Origin: Flavihumibacter stibioxidans
Lineage (GTDB): Bacteria > Bacteroidota > Bacteroidia > Chitinophagales > Chitinophagaceae
Direction: 5' to 3'
Assembly (NCBI RefSeq): GCF_014332695.1
Contig: NZ_MBUA01000001.1
Coordinates: forward strand, 248,001-312,000
Length of the DNA: 64,000 nt
Shown here piece by piece: positions 17,047 to 26,426 of the stretch. Position numbers and translations under genes: made by a program. Every line of letters starts with the position of its first letter. Position 1 is the first letter of the stretch. The notes beneath the pieces are model-generated. The model saw only the letters and a list, made by a program, of their open reading frames with translations, was not told where the DNA came from and did no database searches.

Positions 17047-19392
17047 ATGGCAACTACCGCTTTGGGCCCCACCATGGCCGGAGGGATTCAACCTATCATT
17101 AAGGATGGGTATGAACTCATCTATTATCCCGACGTCAACAACGACGCACTGCAAAATGAAGGCAAGCCGCCGGTATTTTACTGGCTTCCCAATTATGTAC
17201 ACATAGCCCGCAAAGATGGCAGGAAGGAAGGAGACCTGATGTTTCTTATGCTGCGATTTGCCGGCAAACAAACCAGTGAAGGCAATATCGGATTGGAAGA
17301 TGGTGAAAGCCGCGAAGTGGCCGGAGGTGTGCTGGCAGTTACCACCACAGCTGCTCCTCCCGACCATGTGCTGGAACAGGGCCAGCAGGAAATCATCAGC
17401 ATGTACCAGGGCAAGGTGGACTATTTCTGGGGCATCCGCTCCAGCGTGAAGCCTATATTCCGACCAGTTGTCATCACCTCCAATCACACCTCTATTTCTA
17501 ATCTCTCACCCAATGCCGATGGTTCCGTAGTGCAGCCTGTTTCAGGAACACCCGCCAGTCCGGGCACCCCTGCCAATCCCGCTGCACCCGCCGCACCCGC
17601 TTCTCCTTCTGCTCCTTCTGCGCCTGGTGCACCCACCCGCCAGGTGCGATATGAAACCGTGCCTGTTCCGCGATTCATCACACAACAGGGATTTACCACT
17701 CGTTCTTTTGACAGGCGTAATGTGCGCGATGGCAACCTGGACCCCTGGTATTTCAACATGCAGGGACAGGGAAATGGCTCCATTGATCCGATGGGACAAA
17801 ATGCCTATACAGGGTTGTTGGGTGTGTATCCCGCCAGCATTTTATATCAGTCCTTCAAGATGGCCTATACACCTGTGCGCGTCTGCCAGGCTATGAAAGT
17901 GAAATTCTGGGTACCCATTATCGAGATCACGATCAAAGGCAACTGGGAGCGCATCTTTGAACATTTCTCTGCCAATGCCAAGGGCAAATACCTATGGTTC
18001 TCCGCAGATATCAAGGCTGAGTTCAATAATATGCGTATCAGCGGTGGCATCGAAGTGGATGTAAAAGTAGATCCGACCATACCCGGGGCTGAAAAGATCC
18101 AGGAATACGTTGACAAAAAAACCGATCTCATTTCCCAGAAGTTTATGGAGCAGGCAAAGGGTATCATCTTTGATCCGCCACAACCCAATGTTCAGGCAGC
18201 AGAAGCCAGTTCATCCGGAGGGTTGTTTGGACTCTGGGGAGCAGGCGTGGCCCTGAAATATCGCCGCGACAGCACCCGCCTCAATCTCAACTATCATGAG
18301 AAAAGGCAGTTGGCCTACCTGCAGGATCATGTGATCTCTTCCAACCTGGAAGGCGCTTTTGATGAAATGAAAAAAGATCCGGATGCGGAGAAAAAATATT
18401 TTGTAACCATCTATATGGATGACTGGCCAAGGAAACTGGCACGCATCATCAAACCCGTGGTGAACTGGCCACAGCCTGCACAAAACTGGGCAGGGGAACC
18501 GGTTTCCTTCCTATCTGTTCAGGTAGGATATCCCAATACTGCCGGTGAAATTGACTGGGTCGGACATGTGTTCGAAAGCAACGGATCCCCTACTGATACC
18601 TGGAAGATCGAAACCACCCAGAAAGCAGCAGCAGATGTAAGCAATGCGCCTGCCAACTGGGCACCCGACAAGACCTTTATCAAGCGTAAGGTGCATATGA
18701 TGGAACCGCCGGACCCTATTGCCAATCCTTTTGTGAGGGTACAGATCGAAGACAATGAAATAGACCTGGATCCGGGAGAATATGGCACCATGGTGAACGA
18801 TGTAACACTTGAACTGAGGGCAGATGAAGCTGGCCGGATAAGAGTAGGACCAATCGGGTTGAATGTTGCCCTCGAGGACAATAAACAAATGGTGGAAGTA
18901 ACCTTTCAGGCCGTTGACGAGAATGGGGCGGACATCACCCGGTTCCCGCCACAGAAATTTATCTGGAAAGACCTTGACCAGGAAACGTCTAGATTCTGGT
19001 CTGTCTTTACATCCGATGCCACCGTTCGTTCCTTTTTCAAATACCAGGTGCGGGTGATCATTAAAGGCAGCCTTTTCACAAAAGGCATGGAATGGACCGG
19101 GCCATGGGTGAACACCATTGGTAACGGACCACTAACCATCAGTGTGCCCTCTACGGAAGACGAAGGCGTAGTAATCAAACGTGATATCCAGTCAAAGGCA
19201 CGCGAGATCAGCAGCCAGCCGCCGACCAGTTCGGCCAGCCGTGAAATAACCCCACCCACCCAGCCAGTAAAGGGCAGTTATGCAGTGGAAGAAGGTGTAA
19301 AAATGCATCAACCGCCCACCGGGAAAACGCCGCTTTCCAGAAAAATTGCGGGTCGCGCTGTAAGCGGTAACGGTGGATGGAAACAGGTATAA
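17047..19392 (+). CDS. Large protein of unknown function, first gene of the metacaspase locus
   Basis: I do not recognise this 781-residue protein. No signal peptide or membrane helix is present. Residues 1-160 look globular, followed by a Pro/Ala/Ser linker (about 165-197, AAPAAPASPSAPSAPGAP), a central mixed region with amphipathic strands (WVPIIEITIKGNWERIF, RISGGIEVDVKVD) and helices (200-500), and a second beta-rich part (500-700). The last 80 residues are polar and basic, with dibasic or Arg sites such as SKAREISS, ASREITPP and LSRKIAGR. It is co-directional with the next two genes at gaps of 19 and 12 bp. The C-terminal Arg/Lys sites are possible cleavage points for the Arg/Lys-preferring metacaspase-type peptidase, which is inference only. 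Confidence 0.78.
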   Translation: MATTALGPTMAGGIQPIIKDGYELIYYPDVNNDALQNEGKPPVFYWLPNYVHIARKDGRKEGDLMFLMLRFAGKQTSEGNIGLEDGESREVAGGVLAVTTTAAPPDHVLEQGQQEIISMYQGKVDYFWGIRSSVKPIFRPVVITSNHTSISNLSPNADGSVVQPVSGTPASPGTPANPAAPAAPASPSAPSAPGAPTRQVRYETVPVPRFITQQGFTTRSFDRRNVRDGNLDPWYFNMQGQGNGSIDPMGQNAYTGLLGVYPASILYQSFKMAYTPVRVCQAMKVKFWVPIIEITIKGNWERIFEHFSANAKGKYLWFSADIKAEFNNMRISGGIEVDVKVDPTIPGAEKIQEYVDKKTDLISQKFMEQAKGIIFDPPQPNVQAAEASSSGGLFGLWGAGVALKYRRDSTRLNLNYHEKRQLAYLQDHVISSNLEGAFDEMKKDPDAEKKYFVTIYMDDWPRKLARIIKPVVNWPQPAQNWAGEPVSFLSVQVGYPNTAGEIDWVGHVFESNGSPTDTWKIETTQKAAADVSNAPANWAPDKTFIKRKVHMMEPPDPIANPFVRVQIEDNEIDLDPGEYGTMVNDVTLELRADEAGRIRVGPIGLNVALEDNKQMVEVTFQAVDENGADITRFPPQKFIWKDLDQETSRFWSVFTSDATVRSFFKYQVRVIIKGSLFTKGMEWTGPWVNTIGNGPLTISVPSTEDEGVVIKRDIQSKAREISSQPPTSSASREITPPTQPVKGSYAVEEGVKMHQPPTGKTPLSRKIAGRAVSGNGGWKQV

Positions 19393-19411
19393 ACTACAAA
19401 GCGTTGTTGTC

Positions 19412-22165
19412 ATGCCAGTTGAAACACTAAAGGAAAAAACCCTGCCCCTGTCCAACGGGGTGGGATGGCCTTATCTCGAAGAAGATCTGGGCAGGATCAG
19501 CATTTATCCCGTACTAACGGGCAGCAACAACGCTTTTACATTTTTCCTGGGTCATTACGAAGCAGATGGCGGCCAGACCACAGGGTCGGAACCGGAACGC
19601 TCTACCCTGCAAATTCGGTTATCACTTGAATTGCCGGGGACAGATAAACCGGGACCTGTCATTCGCACCCATACCCTGATACAAATCTTGCTGCAGGAAG
19701 GCAGCAGCAGCACCCTGGTGTTGGAAAAATCCTTTGCCGGAACAGATACCAGCCTGCAGGCGGTACTGGATGCCAGGTATTCAAAAGCATTGCTGCTGGC
19801 TGTTCGGCAGAAGGCATCCGGTCTAACTCTGAGGATACAGTCGGAGGTTTACCTTTCATCTAGCCAACATCAATATACGATCCGTAGTCAGATGTCAATG
19901 GAAGAACTGTTACGGGTATGCGAAAACCATCAGGTCATTTATAAATATTTTGATCCTGCCTCAAACAATTACCGGTTAATACCAGAGCAGGTAAATGGAA
20001 GCGATGCCACCCGTAATATCAGTCAAACCCTGTCAGGAAAAATTGAGAAGGGCAGGATTGTGAACGCTGCCTTTGCACAGGTGCCCGCAGCATCCTTACC
20101 GATGCTCTCCGTCAAAAAACAGGAACTGATGCCATACGATGCCAGGATCAGGTTGCACCGGCTGGAAAACTGGAGCATAGCAGTATCGGAACAGGAAAAG
20201 ATAAAAGACTATCCTATCATCACGGATGCTTCTTCGCAGTTCTGGCCGAACCGCAGGAACCAGCAGGAACTGCTGGTATTACCCGAACCCCGCCCGGTGA
20301 TTCCCAACCTTCAAACTCCGGCCAATCAATCGCCATTTCGCTTTACCTTCCAAAACACCGGAATGACAGATATTAACGGAAAACCGGTGCTGGAGGGATC
20401 CCTGGCATTGACGCTGGATTACTCCCTGACAGGAACATTGCAATCTGCCGCATCAGCTGCCCATCCTGGAAAAAGTATCAGGTCCATACGCTTCGACCAG
20501 GTTAATTATCTATTGGAAATACCCTATGTCAATGAAGAACAGGAATCGGTGTGGTTGCAGATTGCTGCCAGTGAAACCAGTGTTACCGGCGAACAAACCC
20601 AGTTGGTATTTCGACTGCTTAATAATGCCATCAGATTGTGTTACGCAGCCATCTCGGGCAATCAACCGACATTAAAACTCCAGGTCATGCTGGTTTTTTC
20701 GGGCTATTCGCGGGTGGAACCACAACTGTTGCAATTACACAATATTGTCGGAAGCAAGATCTCGCAGATCCAGCCAGGCAGGGGTTTCCGGCCAGTGATG
20801 GCCAGCAGGATCGATTCCGGGATGCATGCTATTGCGCAGCCAGCTGTCCTGTTGCAGCCTGTGGTGCTGGCCCAGCTCATAGAACCGACAGTGCAATACA
20901 AAGTGCAGAGCTATGTTCGTACCCTGAGCATCGCCGTTGAATTCCCCTGCACCATGTTTGGTCAATACTACCTGGAAGAAAGCGAAGGGATCGAAACAGC
21001 AATCGGTTGCAAGGAAGCCTATAAACTGGGCGAAACACCTCTTGCCTGGTACACCCGGCTGCCTGAACTGGATACCCCTTCATTCAAGGTATATCGCTCC
21101 ACCAATGTGCCCAATGATTTTCTTGTGATCCCGTCGCAATATGTCATTGGAAGACAGTTGGCGGAAGATAAGGGAAAAGAAATCTACCGGCCAACCATCC
21201 TGCTCTTTTCCACCCTGGACGCGGTGGGTGGAAACAGCAAGTGGGTGCTGGATGCCACCCTGGTTCCCGATATCAGTCTGGATAAACGCTATGAACTGGA
21301 AAAAGCCTGTGCCAGTCTCACCCCCTATCCCCCCAATATACAGTACCTCACGGAATTGCCGGCGGGAAGCAGTGAAGCAGTATTGTCGATGGATCATATG
21401 ACGGGAACGGTTACACGAGTTTATCCCTATGGCAAATACATCAGGATGAATATTGAAACGGATATCAGTTCCATCCTGATTCTTTTGGACATGCTGGAAA
21501 GGGATGCCATAAACGGACTACTGACCATCACGCTACCCGGTGAGGAAAAATACAGTACAAGGCTCCAACCCAGTCTGCAGCAGATCGGTGGCGAATGGAC
21601 CAATGGGCATTGCAGGATTTCGTATGATGGTGCCGGTAAGCTGGAAATTCTCAATCAAACGGAAAGCCGGTTGCAGTTTTCGGGCATCACGGCCCTCGTG
21701 GCACCGGATACAGAAGAAACAATAGGACTGGTGGCAGAACTGGAAGGATTTGGCCGGCTGGAGCAGGATATTCCAGCAAGGCAGTACCAGCGCTTTATCC
21801 CCCATTATACACTGGTGGATCCTGCTCCGGTAGAACTGGAACAGATAAATAATTATATCGAGGATGTACAATGCCAGGTCATTTTTCTCAGCACGCTGGA
21901 TTTTAACGGGGAAGGACTGGCAGTGGCGGAGATCAGTTACCGGCTGAAGGGAGCCACACAGGAAAGCCTGGTGCAACTTACGCAACAGCAACGCAGCCAG
22001 GAAGTATTCATCCAGATGCCCGTTACACATTTCTTAATGGAAAGGGTGATCGAATACAGGATAACCAAACTCATAAAAGTGGATCGCAGTGAAACGGTCA
22101 TGGATACCGGATTTTCCGAACAGGACCTAAGTAATAAAGGAAACATCATCTACATCAATCTTTAA
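19412..22165 (+). CDS. Large beta-rich protein of unknown function, second gene of the metacaspase locus
   Basis: I do not recognise this protein (917 residues from ATG 19412; a GTG at 19373 would add 13 residues and overlap the previous gene by 20 bp). It has no signal peptide or membrane helix. The sequence is dominated by predicted beta strands with regular Pro/Gly turns (TLQIRLSLELPG, LVFRLLNNAIRLCYAAI, HCRISYDGAGKLEIL), suggesting a string of beta-sandwich domains, about 150 residues each, with few charged helices. The size and architecture suggest a structural or binding role. It begins 19 bp after the first gene and ends 12 bp before the peptidase gene. Confidence 0.76.
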   Translation: MPVETLKEKTLPLSNGVGWPYLEEDLGRISIYPVLTGSNNAFTFFLGHYEADGGQTTGSEPERSTLQIRLSLELPGTDKPGPVIRTHTLIQILLQEGSSSTLVLEKSFAGTDTSLQAVLDARYSKALLLAVRQKASGLTLRIQSEVYLSSSQHQYTIRSQMSMEELLRVCENHQVIYKYFDPASNNYRLIPEQVNGSDATRNISQTLSGKIEKGRIVNAAFAQVPAASLPMLSVKKQELMPYDARIRLHRLENWSIAVSEQEKIKDYPIITDASSQFWPNRRNQQELLVLPEPRPVIPNLQTPANQSPFRFTFQNTGMTDINGKPVLEGSLALTLDYSLTGTLQSAASAAHPGKSIRSIRFDQVNYLLEIPYVNEEQESVWLQIAASETSVTGEQTQLVFRLLNNAIRLCYAAISGNQPTLKLQVMLVFSGYSRVEPQLLQLHNIVGSKISQIQPGRGFRPVMASRIDSGMHAIAQPAVLLQPVVLAQLIEPTVQYKVQSYVRTLSIAVEFPCTMFGQYYLEESEGIETAIGCKEAYKLGETPLAWYTRLPELDTPSFKVYRSTNVPNDFLVIPSQYVIGRQLAEDKGKEIYRPTILLFSTLDAVGGNSKWVLDATLVPDISLDKRYELEKACASLTPYPPNIQYLTELPAGSSEAVLSMDHMTGTVTRVYPYGKYIRMNIETDISSILILLDMLERDAINGLLTITLPGEEKYSTRLQPSLQQIGGEWTNGHCRISYDGAGKLEILNQTESRLQFSGITALVAPDTEETIGLVAELEGFGRLEQDIPARQYQRFIPHYTLVDPAPVELEQINNYIEDVQCQVIFLSTLDFNGEGLAVAEISYRLKGATQESLVQLTQQQRSQEVFIQMPVTHFLMERVIEYRITKLIKVDRSETVMDTGFSEQDLSNKGNIIYINL

Positions 22166-22177
22166 AAAAAAACTATT

Positions 22178-23908
22178 ATGTCAAGAGGAATCTCCCTCCA
22201 CATCGGACTTAATCGTGTGGATATCAGCCAGTATCCCGGATATACCATTCCGGATTTATCGGGTTGCATCAACGATGCCAATTCCATGCGCGACATCGCC
22301 GTGCAATGCGGATTCAGTACCACTGATCAATTGCTGGACGGACAGGCCACCGCCATGAATGTGTTGCAAAAAATCAACGAGGCTTCCAGCCAGTTGTGCA
22401 GTGGTGATATCTTCCTGCTTACCTATTCCGGACACGGCAGCCAGGTGCCGGATGAAACTGGTGAAGAAGAAGATGGCATGAATGAAACATGGGTACTGTA
22501 TGACAGGCAACTTATCGACAATGAACTCTACACCTGCTGGCAGAAATTTGCAGCCGGGGTGCGCATTTTTGTGAGTTCTGACAGTTGTCACAGCGGCTCG
22601 ATGGTACGCATGCTGCTGTTGAATTACATGAATGAAAATAACCCGGGAAAGCGAGCCATACGTAAGGCATTCAGTGAATCAGACATTGTTCAGTTTTCGA
22701 AGCGCCTGGAAGCACATCCATCCCGATCCCTGCTGGTTGGACCGGCCAGGAAAAGCATTCCCATTGCAGCCAGCCTGCAAAACTATGTGAAGAATAAAGC
22801 ATTGTACCAGAACATCCAGTTCCTGACCAGGAATGCCAAAGCTGCCAATGAATTTCCGGCCTCCCTGATCTATATATCCGGATGCCAGGACAACCAGCTC
22901 AGTGGAGATGGCGCCACCAATGGTGTATTCACTGGCCGGTTGCTGACCGTCTGGAACAATGGTGCTTTTAACGGTCATTACAAGACCTTTTATGATAACA
23001 TCATTGCCGATATGCCATCTGACCAGACGCCGAATTATATGACGCTGGGCAGCAATCTGGCATCATTTGAAGCCCAGAAACCATTCACCATTCTGGGCAG
23101 CAGTGCCGGCAGCGGAACCTCAAACAATAATGCTCCATCCGCACTACCGTCCATGCAGGCACCGGTCAGTTGGAATGCTGATTGCCTGCCCCCCTGCTTC
23201 AATGTGGACAGAGCAGGGAATCCCCAGTACTATGTAGAGTTTGCAACCGATAACAAACTCTTTGATGCGGCTAATCATGAAAATGAAAGAACGGCTGGCA
23301 ATTTTTATGCAAGCTACAGTGATGAACAGAACAGTTATGCGCTGGAAAATGGCAATACCTATACGATGAAAGCTTATACCTGGGAAGCTATGAAAAATTC
23401 ACCCATTATCTATTTCAGGATTGGATCTACCATTGATTACAACTGGAATGGATGGAAGGTTTCCTTCAATGACAGCGATTATGCCAGTGCGCCATCAATG
23501 CAGGTGATACCTGGGGGTGAGGTACCTGTTGCCGGAGGAAGTGTAAGCAATGGCGCCGTATCCGGGGGAACAGGTGGAGCGGGTACTGGTACCAGTGGAG
23601 AAAGCGAAACGAGCAGCAGCCGGATCATCCAGTCGGTAGGCAGTGGCGGTAGCAACCAGTCGGGCGATGTCAGGTTGGTGCAGCAATTGTTGAGCCAGGT
23701 ACCAGCAGCGGAAGGCGGAACGCCGAATATCCAGATAGATGGCATTTGCGGAGCAGGCACTATTGCTGCGATCAAGAAATTCCAGACTGCCAATGAGTGT
23801 GCGGCATCCGGACTCTTCCGTCCGGATAAAGGATCTGTCATTCTGCTATATATAAAATCCGGTGTGGCCAGCTATTCCATGCGGATGATGGAGGAACTGG
23901 AATACTGA
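22178..23908 (+). CDS. Metacaspase-like C14 peptidase with C-terminal peptidoglycan-binding-like domain
   Basis: A 576-residue protein. The caspase-fold domain (about 1-300) has the catalytic His86 in TYSGHGSQ and Cys137 in SSDSCHSGSM, with the N-terminal LSGCINDA strand/loop typical of type I metacaspases and orthocaspases, which generally cleave after Arg or Lys. A domain of unknown type follows (about 320-440, Tyr/Asn-rich beta strands), then a Gly/Ser/Thr linker (446-494). Residues 495-560 match the PG_binding_1 pattern (VRLVQQLL ... IDGICGAGTIAAIKKFQ). No signal peptide is seen, so the PG-binding-like domain may bind another partner or the protein may leave the cell by a specialised route. 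It is the last gene of the three-gene locus. Confidence 0.88.
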   Translation: MSRGISLHIGLNRVDISQYPGYTIPDLSGCINDANSMRDIAVQCGFSTTDQLLDGQATAMNVLQKINEASSQLCSGDIFLLTYSGHGSQVPDETGEEEDGMNETWVLYDRQLIDNELYTCWQKFAAGVRIFVSSDSCHSGSMVRMLLLNYMNENNPGKRAIRKAFSESDIVQFSKRLEAHPSRSLLVGPARKSIPIAASLQNYVKNKALYQNIQFLTRNAKAANEFPASLIYISGCQDNQLSGDGATNGVFTGRLLTVWNNGAFNGHYKTFYDNIIADMPSDQTPNYMTLGSNLASFEAQKPFTILGSSAGSGTSNNNAPSALPSMQAPVSWNADCLPPCFNVDRAGNPQYYVEFATDNKLFDAANHENERTAGNFYASYSDEQNSYALENGNTYTMKAYTWEAMKNSPIIYFRIGSTIDYNWNGWKVSFNDSDYASAPSMQVIPGGEVPVAGGSVSNGAVSGGTGGAGTGTSGESETSSSRIIQSVGSGGSNQSGDVRLVQQLLSQVPAAEGGTPNIQIDGICGAGTIAAIKKFQTANECAASGLFRPDKGSVILLYIKSGVASYSMRMMEELEY

Positions 23909-23930
23909 TGGTGATGAATGCCTGATAACA

Positions 23931-23984
23931 GGGGGCGTTTCTCCTAATATTCAGATAAAGGAAGGTGTTAGGGGAAACGCTCTC
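23931..23984 (+). terminator. Long hairpin after the metacaspase gene
   Basis: Arms 23935-23947 (GCGTTTCTCCTAA) and 23968-23980 pair over 13 bp with one wobble; four more outer pairs (GGGG with TCTC, two wobbles) extend the stem to 17 bp, with a 20-base loop. It starts 22 bases after the stop codon. The T-run is poor (TCTCAATAATTTC), so it may act as a 3' stabilising structure as much as a terminator. Confidence 0.6.
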
Positions 23985-24034
23985 AATAATTTCTATCCTA
24001 CTGTTCTTTACAGACTACAATTGCTTGTTACTGC

Positions 24035-24856
24035 TTATCTTAAAAAATCATTTGTCCGTACAAGTTTATACTCGGGGGAACTATCAAAAAATAAATTCAG
24101 CAGATTCAGATGTCCCGCTCCATATATTACCAAAATCCGATCAGATTCTTTGGCCTCAATTCTTTGGATATTTCTAAAAATTTTTAAATTTCTACTAAAC
24201 CATCGACCTGTTTCAAAATCAACCCCGGTAAAATCTCGTTCCCGGGATTCATATTTGAAGAGACCTATCAGGTAGTTTCCCAAACTATTTTTTATGTTTA
24301 TTTCATCATTGGCTTGCCTCAAGTCTGCTAATATTCCTTTTGTTTTAAATATTGGAACAATTTTAAAACGCTTCGGCGCATCAGGATTGTTTTCAAAATA
24401 GGCTTCGAATTTTTTTGCTTCAATACTATCCTTTCCGTTTATAATGCTATCGATTCTATTATTAAAATTCCCCCACTCATCCACACAATACAACTTCTTC
24501 AATCCGAAATGTTTTGCTATCCTAAAGCCAATCTGCTCTTCTTCATTTCTTTTAAGCTGATAATTACCAGACAAATATTGACTAAAAGTTGAATCAGTAT
24601 ATTGTTGTTCAGATGGTTGCCTCTCAATAACAATAATTGTCGGTTTGAATCCCGAAATTTTCCTCACAATATCCTCTATCTCACTTTGATACCCTGGTTC
24701 AAGAACATCAATCTGGTCATTTTTGTCAATCCTCGCTACATCTAAATTCGGGAAATTAAAATGAAAGGTCCCCAAAGTCAGCACTTCTGTTTTGGGGGTC
24801 TGTGCGGCAATCACTGTAACGAATAGGGTCAACAATAAAGTAAAAGGTATTTTCAT
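24035..24856 (-). CDS. DUF5694-type exported protein (TraB/Tiki-like fold)
   Basis: A 273-residue protein with a signal peptide (residues 1-18, ending VIAAQ). The start of the mature chain, VLTLGTFHFNFPNLD, is the hallmark of the DUF5694 family. Further conserved parts are PTIIVIERQPSEQQ and, near the C-terminus, ILVIYGAGHLNLL. The G-x-x-H and GAGH elements resemble the metal-site motifs of TraB/Tiki/EreA-like hydrolases, so it may be a metalloprotease or esterase in the envelope; no activity is established. It is convergent with the metacaspase locus and AT-richer than the surrounding genes. Confidence 0.75.
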   Translation of the reverse strand: MKIPFTLLLTLFVTVIAAQTPKTEVLTLGTFHFNFPNLDVARIDKNDQIDVLEPGYQSEIEDIVRKISGFKPTIIVIERQPSEQQYTDSTFSQYLSGNYQLKRNEEEQIGFRIAKHFGLKKLYCVDEWGNFNNRIDSIINGKDSIEAKKFEAYFENNPDAPKRFKIVPIFKTKGILADLRQANDEINIKNSLGNYLIGLFKYESRERDFTGVDFETGRWFSRNLKIFRNIQRIEAKESDRILVIYGAGHLNLLNLFFDSSPEYKLVRTNDFLR

Positions 24857-24913
24857 GTTTTTACCTGTAATACGTCCGGAGTCGAAGCTTTGTTACAAGG
24901 TCATATAATTAAA

Positions 24914-24932
24914 CCCAAAGATTTAATTTGGG
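24914..24932 (-). terminator. Weak terminator candidate after the RND operon
   Basis: CCCAAA (24914-24919) and TTTGGG (24927-24932) form a 6-bp stem; the minus-strand sequence after it is TTTAATTATAT. It lies 78 bases beyond the outer-membrane factor stop at 25011. The stem is short, so the call is tentative. Confidence 0.3.
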
Positions 24933-25010
24933 CAATCAATACAAATATAATTTGCCGCCTCACGGGCACCGTTCCGGTCCAAGGAGCCAAAAGCTAAAGA
25001 TGTCAGACAC

Positions 25011-26402
25011 CTATCGCCATCCCCCGCCCAGGGCCCGGTACAAATTCACGCCTGATTGCAATTGCTGGAGGCGATCGTTGACCCGGCCGAGCTCGGCCAG
25101 CAACAGACTCTGGCGGGCGGTGATGATTTCGGTGTAGTTGGCGAAGCCGTTCTTCAACAGTTCTTCCGAATATTCCACCGACTTCTCGAGGGCCTGCATC
25201 TGCTTCGAACGGATCACTATCTTTTCACCGGCAGTGGCATAGAGCGATAAAGCATCGGAGACTTCCCGGCCTGCATTCAATACTGTATTGCGAAAGCCGA
25301 ACAGGGCTTCCTGCTGCTGCGATTTGGCTACTTCCAGGCGGGTCTTGTTGAGCCGGCGGTTGTAAATGGGTTGCAACAATCCCGCTCCGATACTGGCTGC
25401 AAAGGAGGAAGGATCAAACAATTTGGAGAACTGCAAAGCCTGCTGTCCGGCCGATCCATTGATCGTCAGACTGGGATAAAAATAGGTGCGTGCCACATTG
25501 GTCATTTCAAAATAGTAACGGAGGCCCAGTTCGGCCTGTTGTACATCCGGACGGTTAGCCAGTAATTGCGCAGGCACCCCGGTCTGCATCATATCCGGCA
25601 TCAATTGCCCAAAGAGTTTACTCCTTTCAATGAACCCGGGTTCCCGACCCAATAAAATGCTGAGGGTGTTTTCGGTTTCACGAATGCTTTGTTTCAAGTC
25701 GGGAATGGTCACTTCCGCAGCATAACGTTGCGCTTCACTTTGTACCACGGCAGCCTGCGTTACACTGGCCGCTTCTTTCAATTCCATCATGGTCTGCACG
25801 GTGGTATCCCAGTTGACCACGGTTTGTCGTGTGATTTCCAACTGATCATCGAGGGCCATGAGCAGGTAATAGAGACTGGCGATATCTGCCACCAGCCCGG
25901 TGCGCAGCGCATTGGCGGCAGCTTCGGTTTGCAGCAGGCTGGCCAGACTGGCTTTCTTGCTGCTCTTCAGCCTGCCCCAAATATCCGCTTCCCAGCTTGT
26001 CGATAATCCCAGTGAAAACTGGTCGGCATGCGTCCGGATGCCGAAGCCCTGGGCCTCGGAGAGTTTTGAAGTAGTGACACCTGCATTGGCATTGAGCGTT
26101 GGCAAAAATGCTGCCTTGCTTTGGTTGAAATAGGCCCTTGCCTGTGTGATGCGCTGGTAGGCCATCTGCAGGTTCAGGTTCTGGTCCAGTCCGGCAGCAA
26201 GGTGACGCTGCAGGATGGTATCGGTAAAATACCGGTTCCAGGGAATGGTCGCAATGGTATTGGTATCAGTAGCGGCCTGGTCGCGGTAAGACTGCAAAGG
26301 GAGGTTCTCCGGCACCCGGTAGGGTTCCGTCACCTTACAGGCAGTCAATAGAAAAACGGCCAATGAAACAATGGATATGTATCGAACGAAAACCTGGTTC
26401 AT
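25011..26402 (-). CDS. RND efflux outer-membrane factor, NodT/OprM family lipoprotein
   Basis: A 463-residue TolC-like channel. The lipobox LLTAC puts the lipidated cysteine at residue 22. The two long alpha-helical coiled-coil repeats typical of outer-membrane factors are visible (for example LQMAYQRITQARAYFNQSKA and GREVSDALSLYATAGEKIV), with the conserved LANRPDVQQAELGL between them. It forms the outer-membrane exit duct of a tripartite pump. It is the last gene of the operon, 24 bp after the pump gene, and the trimer should dock on the adaptor encoded first. Confidence 0.93.
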   Translation of the reverse strand: MNQVFVRYISIVSLAVFLLTACKVTEPYRVPENLPLQSYRDQAATDTNTIATIPWNRYFTDTILQRHLAAGLDQNLNLQMAYQRITQARAYFNQSKAAFLPTLNANAGVTTSKLSEAQGFGIRTHADQFSLGLSTSWEADIWGRLKSSKKASLASLLQTEAAANALRTGLVADIASLYYLLMALDDQLEITRQTVVNWDTTVQTMMELKEAASVTQAAVVQSEAQRYAAEVTIPDLKQSIRETENTLSILLGREPGFIERSKLFGQLMPDMMQTGVPAQLLANRPDVQQAELGLRYYFEMTNVARTYFYPSLTINGSAGQQALQFSKLFDPSSFAASIGAGLLQPIYNRRLNKTRLEVAKSQQQEALFGFRNTVLNAGREVSDALSLYATAGEKIVIRSKQMQALEKSVEYSEELLKNGFANYTEIITARQSLLLAELGRVNDRLQQLQSGVNLYRALGGGWR

Positions 26403-26426
26403 AGAAAGTTCGTTGGTGGATGATGG

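Noticed and set aside
17484-17783. Gly/Ala-rich minus-strand frame opposite the Pro/Ala linker
   Set aside because: Composition is the complement of the Pro/Ala linker on the + strand, not an independent gene.
19373-19411. GTG start for the second metacaspase-locus gene
   Set aside because: Would overlap the previous gene by 20 bp and adds 13 unremarkable residues; ATG 19412 gives normal spacing.
21533-22030. 165-codon minus-strand frame inside the second metacaspase-locus gene
   Set aside because: Antisense shadow; the + strand gene is continuous with its neighbours and better supported.
17047-23908. Interpretation of the metacaspase locus as a known antiphage system
   Set aside because: No NTPase, TIR, nuclease, reverse transcriptase or other known defence partner is present, and no defence genes flank it.
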